DNA from: an uncultured Pseudomonadota bacterium
GTDB taxonomy: Bacteria; Pseudomonadota; Alphaproteobacteria; RF32; CAG-239
Assembly: GCA_902495305.1 (NCBI GenBank)
Contig: CABUWG010000001.1
Coordinates: 1-64,000 of the forward strand
Length of the DNA: 64,000 bases
Direction: 5' to 3'
The notes beneath the pieces are model-generated. The model worked only from the letters and a program-made list of their open reading frames with translations, searched no databases and was not told where the DNA came from. Shown one piece after another: positions 7,883-17,131 of this stretch. A program made the position numbers and the translations under genes. Numbering within the stretch: position 1 is the stretch's first letter; every line of letters starts with the position of its first letter.

Positions 7883-9307
7883 CTACTCAGCCGGCGTAGA
7901 GCTGTGCAAAGGCGAAACAGACCCTCGGTCGGAAAGATGAAAGCGGCTGCTGAACAATTTGAGGTGATTCTGCCAGTATTTGTTTTTCAGCTTTCGGATG
8001 GTCAGCCAATATCCGGTGTCAACAACCAGAGCCGCGCCGACCCAGGCAATCGGGCTGGCGTAGCAAATGCCGATATAGCCAAGCTGCTTGGCCAGATAAA
8101 TAGCCGCCAATGACCGCATAAGCAGTTCGACAATGCTTGCCAGCAGCGGAATTTGAGCACGCCCCATTCCTTGCAGCGCGTTGCGGAAAATAAAAATCTG
8201 TCCCAGAAAAAAGTAAAATAAGGTTGAGATATTCAGATAGTCTTTGGCGGTGTTAATAATGTTCGGATTTTCCTCGTCAAGAAAAATCTGAATCATATTT
8301 TCGCCGCCATACCGGACGGTCAGGGCAATAAATATGCTGAACCCCAAAGAAATCAGCGAGCAGATAAAAACGCCCCGCCGGATGCGCGAAATCATGCCTG
8401 CGCCATAATTTTGTGCCGTATAAGTCGCAACCGCCAGACCCAAAGCAATCAAAGGCTGGGTAGCAAGCTGTTCAATCCGTAAAGCCGATGTAAAAGCAGC
8501 AATCACTTCCGGCCCGAAGGAATTGCAAACGCTCTGGATAATCATCAGCCCCAAGGCAATAATTGAGAACTGCACGGACATCGGAACGGCAATGTCCAAA
8601 TGCTTTTTAAAAGTCGCAAAATCAAGCTTCCAGTCTTTGCGCGTCAAATGCAAAATCGGAAATTTTTTGCCGATATAAAAAATGCAGGCCGCAACAGAAA
8701 CCGAGATGGCCGCAATCGTCCCCAGTGCCGATCCGACGACGCCGAGCTTGAAAACATATATAAAAAGCAGGTTGAGCAGAATGTTCAAAATCGAAGAAAA
8801 AATTAAAAAATACAAAGGAGTCCGGCTGTCGCCCAAAGCCCGCATAAAAAAGGAAAGCAGATTATATCCGACAATCAGAACCAAACCGCCGCATAAGACG
8901 CGGATAAATAGAACCGCTTCCGGTAAAATCTCCTGCGGAACATTCATAATCTGAAGAAGCGGCGCCATATAAAGCTGCATGACAATTGTCATCAGCAGAC
9001 TCAAAACCATGCTGGCAACCAGACTGTGAACCACGGATTTTCTGACGCCGGCTTCATTCTTGGCGCCGAATTCCTGCGCCGTAATAACCGTCAGGCCGCC
9101 GGTAAAACCCAGTGTAATCAGCAGCAGAACAAAATAAACCGGAGCCGAGGCGCCGACCGCGGCCAGAGCATTTACGCCGATAAGCCGCCCGACAATAATA
9201 ATGTCGGAAATATTATACAGCTGCTGAAAAACATTCCCGATTAACAAGGGAATGGCAAATTTAACAATAAGCTTTGTCGGGTTGCCCGATGTCATGTCCT
9301 GAATCAT
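7883..9307 (-). CDS. MATE-family efflux transporter
   Basis: A 474-residue polytopic inner-membrane protein of the MATE/NorM-DinF superfamily. About twelve hydrophobic segments are visible in two similar halves. The N-terminus PTKLIVKFAIPLLIGNVFQQLYNI is the typical first MATE helix, and GALSxxR-like and GMGRAQIPL motifs occur in the second half. It should export drugs or metabolites in exchange for Na+ or H+. The ATG at 9307 has AGAGGT about 8 bp upstream. It is divergent from the HdeD-like gene. The substrate cannot be predicted. Confidence 0.9.
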   Translation of the reverse strand: MIQDMTSGNPTKLIVKFAIPLLIGNVFQQLYNISDIIIVGRLIGVNALAAVGASAPVYFVLLLITLGFTGGLTVITAQEFGAKNEAGVRKSVVHSLVASMVLSLLMTIVMQLYMAPLLQIMNVPQEILPEAVLFIRVLCGGLVLIVGYNLLSFFMRALGDSRTPLYFLIFSSILNILLNLLFIYVFKLGVVGSALGTIAAISVSVAACIFYIGKKFPILHLTRKDWKLDFATFKKHLDIAVPMSVQFSIIALGLMIIQSVCNSFGPEVIAAFTSALRIEQLATQPLIALGLAVATYTAQNYGAGMISRIRRGVFICSLISLGFSIFIALTVRYGGENMIQIFLDEENPNIINTAKDYLNISTLFYFFLGQIFIFRNALQGMGRAQIPLLASIVELLMRSLAAIYLAKQLGYIGICYASPIAWVGAALVVDTGYWLTIRKLKNKYWQNHLKLFSSRFHLSDRGSVSPLHSSTPAE

Positions 9308-9452
9308 GTCTAACCTCTTTTACAAACCAACAGAATGTATGATACCGCCGGAAAAATGTAAAGCCTAAATAATAAAAATTTTATAAATATGGTGGAAAAA
9401 CATTAAATTATAATTATATAACAAACAGAAAAATTAAAAAAAGGAGAAAATT

Positions 9453-9989
9453 ATGGTCGCTAAAGATATTGAAATTCGGAAAACTGCCGGTATTTGGCAT
9501 TTGATTGCCGGCATACTGATGGCGCTGCTCGGGGTGTTTATCTGGCTGAATCCGGCTGCTACGCTGTTGGCTCTCGCTCTTTATATCGGTATTGTTTTTA
9601 TTGTGGTCGGCGCCGGATATTTTGCCGCCTCTTTTTCTTTCCGCTCGGGGTGGTATCTGTTGGTAGGAATACTGGACATTCTGGTCGGCATTGTTTTTGT
9701 CAGCAATTTAGGCGTGAGCGCTGCCAGCCTGCCGATAATCTTTGCAATCTGGTGTCTGGCTGTTGGCGCGATTCAGGTTGCATCAGCTTTTCAGCTGCGT
9801 TCGGAAGGGTTTCCCTGGGGCTGGAGTTTAAGCGTCGGCCTGTTGGGTATTGTGTTCGGTTTCCTGATTCTGGCATATCCTGCTTTGGGAGCTCTGACCA
9901 TAACCGCTTTAATGGGGGCTTATGTTATGCTTTACGGCCTTGTTGAAGTGGCGGAATATTTTTATACCAAAAGGGTAATTGTGCAATAA
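9453..9989 (+). CDS. HdeD-family (DUF308) membrane protein
   Basis: A 178-residue protein made almost entirely of six hydrophobic segments, with the glycine-rich repeats IGIVFIVVGAGYFAASF and GWSLSVGLLGIVFG that mark the HdeD/DUF308 family. In enteric bacteria HdeD is an acid-stress membrane protein; that role is family knowledge and not evident from this locus. AAAGGAG lies 8 bp before the ATG. The gene ends at a bidirectional terminator shared with the convergent L,D-transpeptidase gene. Confidence 0.85.
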   Translation: MVAKDIEIRKTAGIWHLIAGILMALLGVFIWLNPAATLLALALYIGIVFIVVGAGYFAASFSFRSGWYLLVGILDILVGIVFVSNLGVSAASLPIIFAIWCLAVGAIQVASAFQLRSEGFPWGWSLSVGLLGIVFGFLILAYPALGALTITALMGAYVMLYGLVEVAEYFYTKRVIVQ

Positions 9990-10004
9990 TGTGTTGTACT
10001 GAAG

Positions 10005-10033
10005 AAAAAACGGCTCAGACGAGCCGTTTTTTT
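10005..10033. terminator. Bidirectional intrinsic terminator
   Basis: AAAAAACGGCTC and GAGCCGTTTTTT form a perfect 12-bp stem with a 4-nt loop. It ends the HdeD-like gene on the plus strand and touches the stop codon of the L,D-transpeptidase gene on the minus strand. Both strands have T tracts. Confidence 0.93.
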
Positions 10034-10535
10034 ATGGAATTATTTCTATTTCCGTACCATTGGGAACCATGCGCCAGATTTCTTCAATCTCCTCGTCCGA
10101 AACCGCAATACAGCCGGCCGTCCAGTCTTTTTTCAAAAGTTTTTCGGCCCGAAGCTTGGAAAGAAGATTGGGCAGCCCGTGAATCATTATGTCACCGCCG
10201 GAAGAAACCCCGCGCTTTGCCGCCTGCGCTTTGTCTTTCGCATTCGGATAAGAAATCCGCAAAGACAAGTGATAGGCGCTTTTCGGATTTCTTCCGCTGA
10301 TTTTGTACTTTCCTTCCGGCGTTTTGCCGTCACCTTCCTGCGTCTTATGCCCAACGGGATTCGGTCCGAGCCCGATGTGATACGAACGCAAAACTTCTCC
10401 TTTTTTCAGTAAGTAAAGTTTTCGTTCGGCTTTCTGCACCAAAACCTTATCGGCAGGTTCTTCCGGCAGAAACAACCGGCCGAAAGCCGGTGCCGCTAAA
10501 AACATAAATACAGCCAAAAACCGGAAAAAAGACAT
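10032..10535 (-). CDS. L,D-transpeptidase (YkuD domain), exported
   Basis: A 167-residue exported protein with a signal peptide (residues 1-19, ending APAFG) and a YkuD catalytic domain. The substrate loop GHKTQEGDGKTPEGKY, the catalytic-region His119 in MIHGLPN and the nucleophile Cys142 in DWTAGCIAVSD are all present. Such enzymes form 3-3 or lipoprotein crosslinks in peptidoglycan, or hydrolyse them as YafK/DpaA does. The ATG overlaps the upstream TlyC-like stop codon (TAATG), indicating translational coupling. The stop codon lies inside the bidirectional terminator. Confidence 0.9.
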   Translation of the reverse strand: MSFFRFLAVFMFLAAPAFGRLFLPEEPADKVLVQKAERKLYLLKKGEVLRSYHIGLGPNPVGHKTQEGDGKTPEGKYKISGRNPKSAYHLSLRISYPNAKDKAQAAKRGVSSGGDIMIHGLPNLLSKLRAEKLLKKDWTAGCIAVSDEEIEEIWRMVPNGTEIEIIP

Positions 10536-11875
10536 TAATCCTGCTCTTCCTCGTCTTTGTCCTCTCTGATTTTGAGCTGGGTTTTAACACGGGTAATCCG
10601 CATGCTTTCCACACCCAAAACCTCATAAACGCAATATTCGTCTTCTGCGATATCGCCGGCTTTAGGCTCTCTGCCGAGCAGTCCGAAGACGTAACCGCCG
10701 ATAGTGCTTTCCTCATGCTCGCATTCCGGCAGCTTCATGCATTCATAGGCGTCTTCAATCAAAACCAGACCGTCAAATTCACAGGTTTTGTCATCAAGCT
10801 TTTTCACGGCCTCTTCTTTGGGAATGTCATGCTCATCCTGAATTTCGCCGACGAGTTCTTCCAAAATGTCTTCCATGGAGAGCATGCCGGCCGTTCCGCC
10901 GTATTCGTCAACGACAATGGCAAGGTGAATACGTTTGGTCATCATTTCATGCAAAATCTCGGAAATAGATTTGTTTTCCGGTACAAACAGAATATCGCGG
11001 CAGATTTTTTCCTGAATATTCTTGTCGTTTCCTTCGTCATAATGTTCCAGCAGGTCGCGAATATGTACCATTCCGACAATATTGTCTTTGTCATGGTTGC
11101 ACAACGGATAGCGGGTATGGCGGTTTTCTTTGACAAATTTAATCATCTCGTCAAAACTGCAGCCTTTGTAAAGGCACTTCATATCCTGCCGCGGAATCAT
11201 AATCTCATGGGCATAAATCTCGGAAAAATAAATGGCGTTTTGAATAATCTCGCCTTCGGTATCATCAATAATGCCGTCTTTTTGCGAGGCGTCAATAATC
11301 AGCTTAATCTCTTCTTCTGAGTGAGCTTCGTCCGTTTCGTTCGTGACTTTTACGCCTATAATTCTGAGGATAAGTGCGGTAACATGGTCAAAAACCCAGA
11401 TAAACGGCGAAAAAATCATGTTAAAACGATAAAGCGTGTTGGCAATGCGCAAGACATATTTCTCGGTATGGATAATTGCCAGAGACTTCGGCACCAGCTC
11501 GCCGAGAACAACGTGCAAAAGCGTAATCAGGGAGAAAGCAATACCAAAGCTCAGGGAGTGCAGCAACACTTTGTTGTCGGCAAAAAATTCGCCGGTCAGA
11601 TCTTCAATCAGATGAGAAACTGCCGGCTCGCCAATCCAACCCAGTCCGAGGGAGGCTAAAGTAATGCCAAGCTGAATGGCGCTGAGATAAGTGTTCAGGC
11701 GTTCCGTAATTTTTAAGGCCGTAACCGCACGCTTATCGCCGGCATGAGCCAGTTCTTCAAGTTTTGTGCGGCGGATTTTAACAATGGCAAATTCAGAAAC
11801 GACAAAGAAAGCATTGGCAAAAACCAGAAAGAACACCAATGCGATGTTAATAATATAAATATAAGCAGGACTCAT
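10535..11875 (-). CDS. TlyC/CorB-type protein with CNNM, CBS and CorC domains
   Basis: A 446-residue inner-membrane protein. Residues 1-190 are the CNNM (DUF21) transmembrane domain with four hydrophobic segments and the usual VSEFAIVKIRRTKLEEL. Residues about 210-330 form a CBS pair (HEIMIPRQDM, GMVHIRDLL, AIVVDEYGGTAGMLSMEDILEELVGEI). The last 90 residues are the CorC_HlyC domain. Members are annotated as hemolysins, but related CorB/CorC proteins take part in magnesium or cobalt transport; the latter is more likely. It is the first gene of a two-gene unit with the L,D-transpeptidase, sharing a TAATG junction. Confidence 0.9.
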   Translation of the reverse strand: MSPAYIYIINIALVFFLVFANAFFVVSEFAIVKIRRTKLEELAHAGDKRAVTALKITERLNTYLSAIQLGITLASLGLGWIGEPAVSHLIEDLTGEFFADNKVLLHSLSFGIAFSLITLLHVVLGELVPKSLAIIHTEKYVLRIANTLYRFNMIFSPFIWVFDHVTALILRIIGVKVTNETDEAHSEEEIKLIIDASQKDGIIDDTEGEIIQNAIYFSEIYAHEIMIPRQDMKCLYKGCSFDEMIKFVKENRHTRYPLCNHDKDNIVGMVHIRDLLEHYDEGNDKNIQEKICRDILFVPENKSISEILHEMMTKRIHLAIVVDEYGGTAGMLSMEDILEELVGEIQDEHDIPKEEAVKKLDDKTCEFDGLVLIEDAYECMKLPECEHEESTIGGYVFGLLGREPKAGDIAEDEYCVYEVLGVESMRITRVKTQLKIREDKDEEEQD

Positions 11876-11974
11876 AGCTGTTTTATTTTATGACCTCGAT
11901 ACTATTAAAGAAAGCTGCATTTTATCGTGTATTCAACCTGTTGTCAATGCCGCAGATGAGGCAGCCTGATAAAA

Positions 11975-14362
11975 TCAGTCAACACTGGCGCCGACGTCGC
12001 TGATTTGGCGCACAACTCTTTGCGGAAAAGGGATGTTGATATTGTTTTCCTTAAATTTTTCAATGATTTTTTCCCTGATGCGATAAGAAATGCCGCCGCT
12101 TTTGAAAACATCGTTGGTAAAGCAGTTGAGCTGAAAGTTCAGGCTGCTGTCGCCAAGGTCGGTAAATTGCAGCGACGGCGCCGGATTTTTCAAAACCTCC
12201 GGATCATCGGCGGCAATTTGCAGCAGCAGCTCTCTCACTTTTTTCAGATCGCTGTCGTAATCAACGCCGATTTTAATCTCCACCCGCGCCATTTTGCCGC
12301 CAAAGGTTTTGTTGACCAGACTGCTTGACAAGATTGTGGAATTGGGGATTAGAACGTTAGACTTGTTCCAGGTCTCAATTTCCGTCGCCCGCATGTTAAT
12401 CTGCTTCACAATCCCCTCATACCCGTCAATAATGACCCAGTCGCCGATTCTGATCGGCCGCTCGAATAAAATCGTAAAGCCGGCCACCAGATTGCTGACG
12501 GTGTTCTGCAAACCCATACCGGCACCGAACGAAAGCGCGCCGGCCATAATGGCAATACTCTGAAAACTTCCGCCCATGACGGCAACGCTGACCACCAGAG
12601 AAAAGACAATGCCCAAAAAGCCCGTGGCCGAAATCAGGGAGTTTCTGGCGCCGGCAGACATGTCAATCTGGCTGAGCGTACCGGTGGCCATGCTTTCTTT
12701 GAGGTTGCGGAACAGCCATAAAGAAACAAAAAAGGTCAGAATGCCGAGCAAAATCGACGTTATGGAAATATGCAGGCCGCCGATGTTAAAGCCTTTCAAA
12801 AAGGCCTGAATTTGGCTGAGCAGAATATCTACCGAGGCGCCCCAAACCCCCAGCAAAACCAAAATTGTTGCCAGAGTCAAAACCGGCGTAAGCAGCAGCC
12901 CGAACCAAAAATTGACTTTGACACGGGTGCGCGACTGCAACCGCAGTATCTTAATCAGAAAGCGCCATTGCAAAAGCTGCCGGAAGAGGGCGCGCAACAG
13001 TTTTTGCAAAATATAGGCCGCGGCAATAACCAGTACCGAGATAATAAAACGGTTAATGACAAATTCCGAAAGCCGGATATAACCAAACAATGACGCGGCA
13101 AATGCGGCCAGCATGAAAAAAGAAATCGTCAGACTGATTTTGGAAGACGTGCTGAGGCCGGAAGCGTCTTCATTGGCAGGCTCGCTGTTGTCGTCGCTTT
13201 TGCCGGAAGTGTCTTCATTGTTGTTGTATAAGAATTTATAAGAAATAAAAATCACAAAGAAGGCCTTAACCGCATTGGCAAAAATCTTCAGCGAATATAA
13301 TATATCAGTTTCCGTATTGAGGTTTTCTGCCAGATTCTGAAAAAAACTGACCAGACAAATTGCCGCGGAAGTATAAATCAGCGTAGAAGAGAGAGAAGCC
13401 GCCGAATTGTCTTTGATTTCAAAAATCCGCCATTGCGGATAAGCCGGCACCAGAGCCGTCTTGATAAAAGCCACGGCAATAAAAAAGTATAAGAGATAAA
13501 GTGCCGCCGTGTCTGTCATAATCCCGAAAGGCGTGCCGGCAAACAGCTTGTTGTTGTTTATCCAAAACATAAAAGACCCGATTAAGGCCGCCGGAATAAT
13601 CCCGCGCGCCGTAAACATCCACGCCGCGGCTTTGACCTTTTGGCTGTAATTGGGATTAAGAACGTCATTATTGTACCCGTACCGCCCGCGGATAAAGCGG
13701 CGGATGTAGTTTGCCGCAAAATAGGCTGCCAGAATATAAACAAAGGCATAAATCAGGTTTGAGTTGGCCGATTTCTTTTCCTCGGCCGTCAGTTTCTGAT
13801 ACCAGCTGGACGGCGTTTTGGCCATGTCCCACGTAAACACGGCAAAATTATATAAAGACGAGCCAAAATCTTTGAGTTGAAAGATAGAACTCTGCTTGGT
13901 CAAAAGCTTGTCAAGGAGCTTTTTGTTTCGGAGTTTTACAATCATGCCTTTGATGTCGCCGATTTTGTTCAGCGCCAGATTCCCCTGTGCAATTGCGGTC
14001 TTGTATTCATCGGCCTGCTTGTTAAATTCGGCTCTCTGAGCGGCAATGGCCTTGGGCTCATTCCCTTCTGAAGGGGCAGCGCCCAAAGCGTCAAGCTTTT
14101 TCTGAACCTTGGCCAGATCCGCGGTATTTTGCAAATTTGCCTGTGTAATCTGGTTATACAGCTCATCCAGTTCCGCAAGCATCGGCACGGTTTCTTCCGG
14201 TGCGGTTTTGCTGCTGGTAAGCGTTTTGGTCATTTTATCAAGCTGCTTGTTGACGGCCGTATAATTCGGCGGCGGTGTTGCAACATCAGCGCCGGATGTT
14301 TGCGCCAGAACAGAATTGATTGAAAAAACAAAAGATAAAACAAATAAGCAAATTTTAAACAT
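11975..14362 (-). CDS. MscS-family mechanosensitive channel, large type
   Basis: A 795-residue exported/inner-membrane channel. It has a signal peptide (residues 1-20, ending SVLAQ), a periplasmic coiled-coil-like region to about residue 170, then roughly ten hydrophobic segments. The C-terminal MscS module contains the glycine/alanine-rich pore helix GALSFGAGMGLQNTVSNLVAGF and the beta domain RPIRIGDWVIIDGYEGIVKQINMRAT. This architecture matches large MscS-like/MscK-type channels that release solutes on osmotic downshock. It is monocistronic. Immediately upstream the base composition falls, at the border of the AT-rich patch. Confidence 0.9.
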   Translation of the reverse strand: MFKICLFVLSFVFSINSVLAQTSGADVATPPPNYTAVNKQLDKMTKTLTSSKTAPEETVPMLAELDELYNQITQANLQNTADLAKVQKKLDALGAAPSEGNEPKAIAAQRAEFNKQADEYKTAIAQGNLALNKIGDIKGMIVKLRNKKLLDKLLTKQSSIFQLKDFGSSLYNFAVFTWDMAKTPSSWYQKLTAEEKKSANSNLIYAFVYILAAYFAANYIRRFIRGRYGYNNDVLNPNYSQKVKAAAWMFTARGIIPAALIGSFMFWINNNKLFAGTPFGIMTDTAALYLLYFFIAVAFIKTALVPAYPQWRIFEIKDNSAASLSSTLIYTSAAICLVSFFQNLAENLNTETDILYSLKIFANAVKAFFVIFISYKFLYNNNEDTSGKSDDNSEPANEDASGLSTSSKISLTISFFMLAAFAASLFGYIRLSEFVINRFIISVLVIAAAYILQKLLRALFRQLLQWRFLIKILRLQSRTRVKVNFWFGLLLTPVLTLATILVLLGVWGASVDILLSQIQAFLKGFNIGGLHISITSILLGILTFFVSLWLFRNLKESMATGTLSQIDMSAGARNSLISATGFLGIVFSLVVSVAVMGGSFQSIAIMAGALSFGAGMGLQNTVSNLVAGFTILFERPIRIGDWVIIDGYEGIVKQINMRATEIETWNKSNVLIPNSTILSSSLVNKTFGGKMARVEIKIGVDYDSDLKKVRELLLQIAADDPEVLKNPAPSLQFTDLGDSSLNFQLNCFTNDVFKSGGISYRIREKIIEKFKENNINIPFPQRVVRQISDVGASVD

Positions 14363-14411
14363 AAGCCTTACACTCCCTCAGCAAGAGAATATAAGCACGA
14401 CATCAGCCTTA

Positions 14412-15104
14412 TCAAGAGCCGGAGTTTTGAAAACTTTTGTTAAATTCCCGATTATTCGCCTGTGCCAGTTGAGTTAATTTGTTTTTTTGATTTTGTTTGG
14501 CGTAAGGAATTTCAAGATGTTCATCTTTATGCTCTATAAACCATGCCGCAAAACTGTTAGCAGATAACTTTTGTCCTGTTTTCTGGTATTCAAGATATTT
14601 TTTTTGCTGCTGTATTCTAAAATATTCTCTGAATGGAGCGTATTTTTTATCACGGCATTTAGCCCTGTTGACGGCATCATTTTTTTTTCGTAAAGAATAT
14701 AAAATCTCTGCTGTGTTTTTTTTATTTTCTTCCCAGTTCTTTCGCTCATAATATAAAACGAGACTTGCTCAATTAAGAATTTGTTTTTTCAATAGTGAGA
14801 GATTATAATTCTTTTCTTGTTTGTAAAAAATAAAATCTAAAAGTTGTAAATCGATGTTTGATAGCAAGCAGGATGCATCTTGAAATAATTCTTCATCAAC
14901 TCCCAAAGTCTGAGCAATCTTCAAAAGAGGCAAACAGAGAACATCAAGTTTAGTATTCTCAAATTTTTTCAATTCTTCTTCTGAAATTTGAGCCTTTTCA
15001 GCAAGGATACGGGACGGAACTCCCATATAACGACGAAAAATTTTTATTTTGTTCTCTTCACTGGAAATAATTTGATTCATAAGGTCTATGGGAAGACGAG
15101 ACAT
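14412..15104 (-). pseudogene. XRE-like gene interrupted by in-frame TGA
   Basis: The first 111 codons (15104 down to 14769) encode a protein with a Cro/C1-type HTH (PSRILAEKAQISEEELKKFE, then LPLLKIAQTLGVDEELF). A TGA at 14769-14771 ends this ORF. The same frame then stays open for 118 more codons to a TGA at 14412-14414. The continuation is rich in Lys, Glu, Gln and Asn and contains blocks such as FREYFRIQQQKKYLEY and SANSFAAWFIEHKDEH. No ATG, GTG or TTG with a ribosome-binding site opens this second part. The simplest reading is one gene of about 230 codons broken by a nonsense mutation. The N-terminal fragment could still act as a small repressor. Confidence 0.6.
14418..14433. repeat. 16-bp direct repeat, left copy
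   Basis: GCCGGAGTTTTGAAAA occurs here and again at 18067-18082 in the same orientation. The two copies bound the AT-rich patch with the XRE-like, secreted, cysteine-rich and lysozyme-like genes. They could be remnants of an attachment or target-site duplication, but 16 bp is short. Confidence 0.55.
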
Positions 15105-15221
15105 AAATGTTTCTTTCTTAAAAGTTGGTATAATTTTGATATAGGAAATATTTTTTTTATTTGCAATTTTGCAAGTAATTGGTCATCATATTGGTAATAT
15201 AAATACTTGGCAGAGGAGAGA

Positions 15222-15680
15222 AATGAAAAAATATGTAATAGTATTGACAACATTTTTGATGTTTACGAATAATCTTTGTTTTGCAGTTGAAAATACTAAG
15301 TTATTACTTGAAAAAACGGAAAAGAATATACTAAATGTCAACATTTTTTTGAGAATGAAAAGCAAAATTGTCAGGAAAGCTGGAGTATGAAATGCTATAA
15401 TTATTTAATTTCATTAAACCAAAAAGCACAAGATTGTTACGTCAATGTTGCGAAAAATATTTTTGCGGAATTCTATGGGCAATCTGAAGAAAAAACGTCG
15501 GAAAAAATGGCTGAATATATCAAATTTATGTATGAGCAATATTTGTTTATTTATAGAGATACTAATTTTTGCAAAAAGAATAATTGTGGCATATCCCCAT
15601 ATTTGTATAGCGAATATGCCACAACTCATGCGGTGGAAGACTATGTCTTTAAGGCGCTGAAATCAGTAGAAACGCGTTAA
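15222..15680 (+). pseudogene. Frameshifted gene for a small secreted Cys protein
   Basis: The ATG at 15222 follows an AGGAGAG ribosome-binding site and encodes a clear signal peptide (LTTFLMFTNNLCFA). The frame runs out at 15390. From about 15310 the -1 frame is coding-like and continues to 15680 (KCQHFFENEKQNCQESWSMK at the switch, then DCYVNVAKNIF and RDTNFCKKNNCGISPYLY). A one-base indel in the A-rich stretch 15311-15325 would join both parts into about 150 residues. The Cys spacing and the YRDTNFC block loosely recall LprI/DUF1311 periplasmic proteins; this is only a guess. The gene is convergent with the cysteine-rich gene ending at 15687. Confidence 0.6.
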
Positions 15681-15686
15681 TAAATT

Positions 15687-16364
15687 TCAGAGGCATTTCC
15701 AGCCGTCCCATTTGCCGTTACACTGCCGGCATTCGTCTTCTTTCAGCTTTTGTTTGTCTTGCGGACATTTATAGCTGATATAATCGTGTTTTTTGATATA
15801 ACGCTTACCGTGGCAAAATTGTTCATTCAGCTCTTGTCCGAAACTCATGTCGACCGGCGTCTCTTCGTCACAAGGCCAACACATAAAGCGCCAATCCATT
15901 AACGGCCGGTCTTCAGGGCATTTGATAACGCTTTTCCTTTGGTGTAGCCAATCATAACGGATTGTCCGGTTTGGGCAACGGTTACGGCATTCTTCATTTT
16001 GTTCGCAATCATAAGAAATCCGCACGGCCTCTGTTGTTTCGCAACATTTGCACTCCCCGAAAATCCCCTCAAAAGAAGGCCCCTCACAATCTTTTTCCGA
16101 AACAATCGGATAAAAGATGTAGGGTGAAAATCCTTTTTCATTCAACTTGCAATAAACATACGGAGTATCAATAGAAACCACGCGGTTAGGACAATGCTTC
16201 AGACAATTCTCAGGTGTTCCGACTTCAAATGTCTGGGGTGCCTGGCAGTCAAAACACTTACCGTTAACCCAAAAAACGCAGTCATTTTTTGCCCACGCTT
16301 CAAAAGTACCAAGACTAAAAATTATTCCAGCCAGTCCGAATATTTTATGTATTACACCTCCCAT
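15687..16364 (-). CDS. Cysteine-rich secreted protein A
   Basis: Unknown family. The start at 16364 has AAGGAG 8 bp upstream; a GTG three codons earlier is less likely. The 225-residue product has a signal peptide ending around EAWAK and then 21 cysteines in short motifs: CFDC, CLKHCPNR, CKCC, CEQNEECRNRCPNRTIRY, CWPC and CRQC. The spacing suggests many disulfides in the periplasm or outside the cell, or metal knots. It is 70-80 bp downstream of a paralogue and is probably the last gene of an operon led by a lysozyme-like gene. Two CPNR blocks suggest an internal duplication. Confidence 0.75.
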   Translation of the reverse strand: MGGVIHKIFGLAGIIFSLGTFEAWAKNDCVFWVNGKCFDCQAPQTFEVGTPENCLKHCPNRVVSIDTPYVYCKLNEKGFSPYIFYPIVSEKDCEGPSFEGIFGECKCCETTEAVRISYDCEQNEECRNRCPNRTIRYDWLHQRKSVIKCPEDRPLMDWRFMCWPCDEETPVDMSFGQELNEQFCHGKRYIKKHDYISYKCPQDKQKLKEDECRQCNGKWDGWKCL

Positions 16365-16449
16365 CTTTATCACTCCTTATGATAACAAAAATATTATTAA
16401 GCGTAATATTTCAAGTAATTACCAACCAAATGTAATAAGTAAAAAACAT

Positions 16450-17130
16450 TTACTTGCATTTTAAGCCTTCCCATTTACCGTTACATTGACTGCATTCATC
16501 TTCTTTCAATTTTTGTTTATTTTGCGGACATTTATAGCTAATGTAACCGGAACCTCCGAGATAACGCTTTCCTTGGCAGAATTGTTCATTCAGCTCTTGT
16601 CCAAAACTCATGTTAATCGGTGTCTCTTCATCGCAAGACCAGCACATAAAACCCCAATCCATCAACGGCCGGTTTTCCGGACATTTGATAACGCTGTATC
16701 TTGATGTTACACCATTATAACGGATTGTCCGGTTTGGGCAGCGGTTACGACATTCTTTATCTTGCTCGCAATCATAAGAAATCCATACAGGTTTTCTTGT
16801 GTCACAAGAATAACATTCCCCCCCGCCATTTTCAAAATAATTTTCTTTCAGACAATTTTCTTTCGGAACTTCTGTGTCTTTATATTTGGAATAAGCATCC
16901 TTTATCCTTAAGTCACAATGGACGTGTTCATAGTTAAGAGAAACCACGCGGTTAGGACAATGTTTCAAACAATTCTCAGGCGTTCCGACTTCTAAAGTAT
17001 GCGTTGTATAGCAGTCAAAACACTCGCCATTAACCAAAAAAACACAATCATCTGCCGCCCGTACTTCAAAAGCGCCGAAACAAAAAAGAATACCTCCAAG
17101 ACAGGTAATCGTCCGTATCATATAATCCAT
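16450..17130 (-). CDS. Cysteine-rich secreted protein B (paralogue of A)
   Basis: A 226-residue paralogue of the following gene, with a signal peptide ending near FEVRAAD and 20 cysteines in the mature part. Blocks shared with A include CLKHCPNRVVS, ISYDCEQDKECRNRCPNRTI, MSFGQELNEQFC and the C-terminal KLKEDECSQCNGKW. The ATG lies 2 bp after the lysozyme-like stop codon with AAGGGG 8-9 bp upstream, so the genes are co-transcribed. The conserved C-terminal half and more variable N-terminal third hint at a conserved scaffold with a diversifying part. Function unknown. Confidence 0.78.
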   Translation of the reverse strand: MDYMIRTITCLGGILFCFGAFEVRAADDCVFLVNGECFDCYTTHTLEVGTPENCLKHCPNRVVSLNYEHVHCDLRIKDAYSKYKDTEVPKENCLKENYFENGGGECYSCDTRKPVWISYDCEQDKECRNRCPNRTIRYNGVTSRYSVIKCPENRPLMDWGFMCWSCDEETPINMSFGQELNEQFCQGKRYLGGSGYISYKCPQNKQKLKEDECSQCNGKWEGLKCK

Positions 17131-17131
17131 T

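Noticed and set aside
14534..14749. 71-codon minus-strand frame with its own ATG
   Set aside because: The neighbouring frame is more coding-like and is continuous with the upstream XRE-like gene; the ATG frame lacks a ribosome-binding site.
15311..15330. Programmed -1 frameshift in the secreted-protein gene
   Set aside because: The A-rich tract is not in the correct phase for a slippery heptamer and no downstream stem-loop is evident; a simple indel is more likely.
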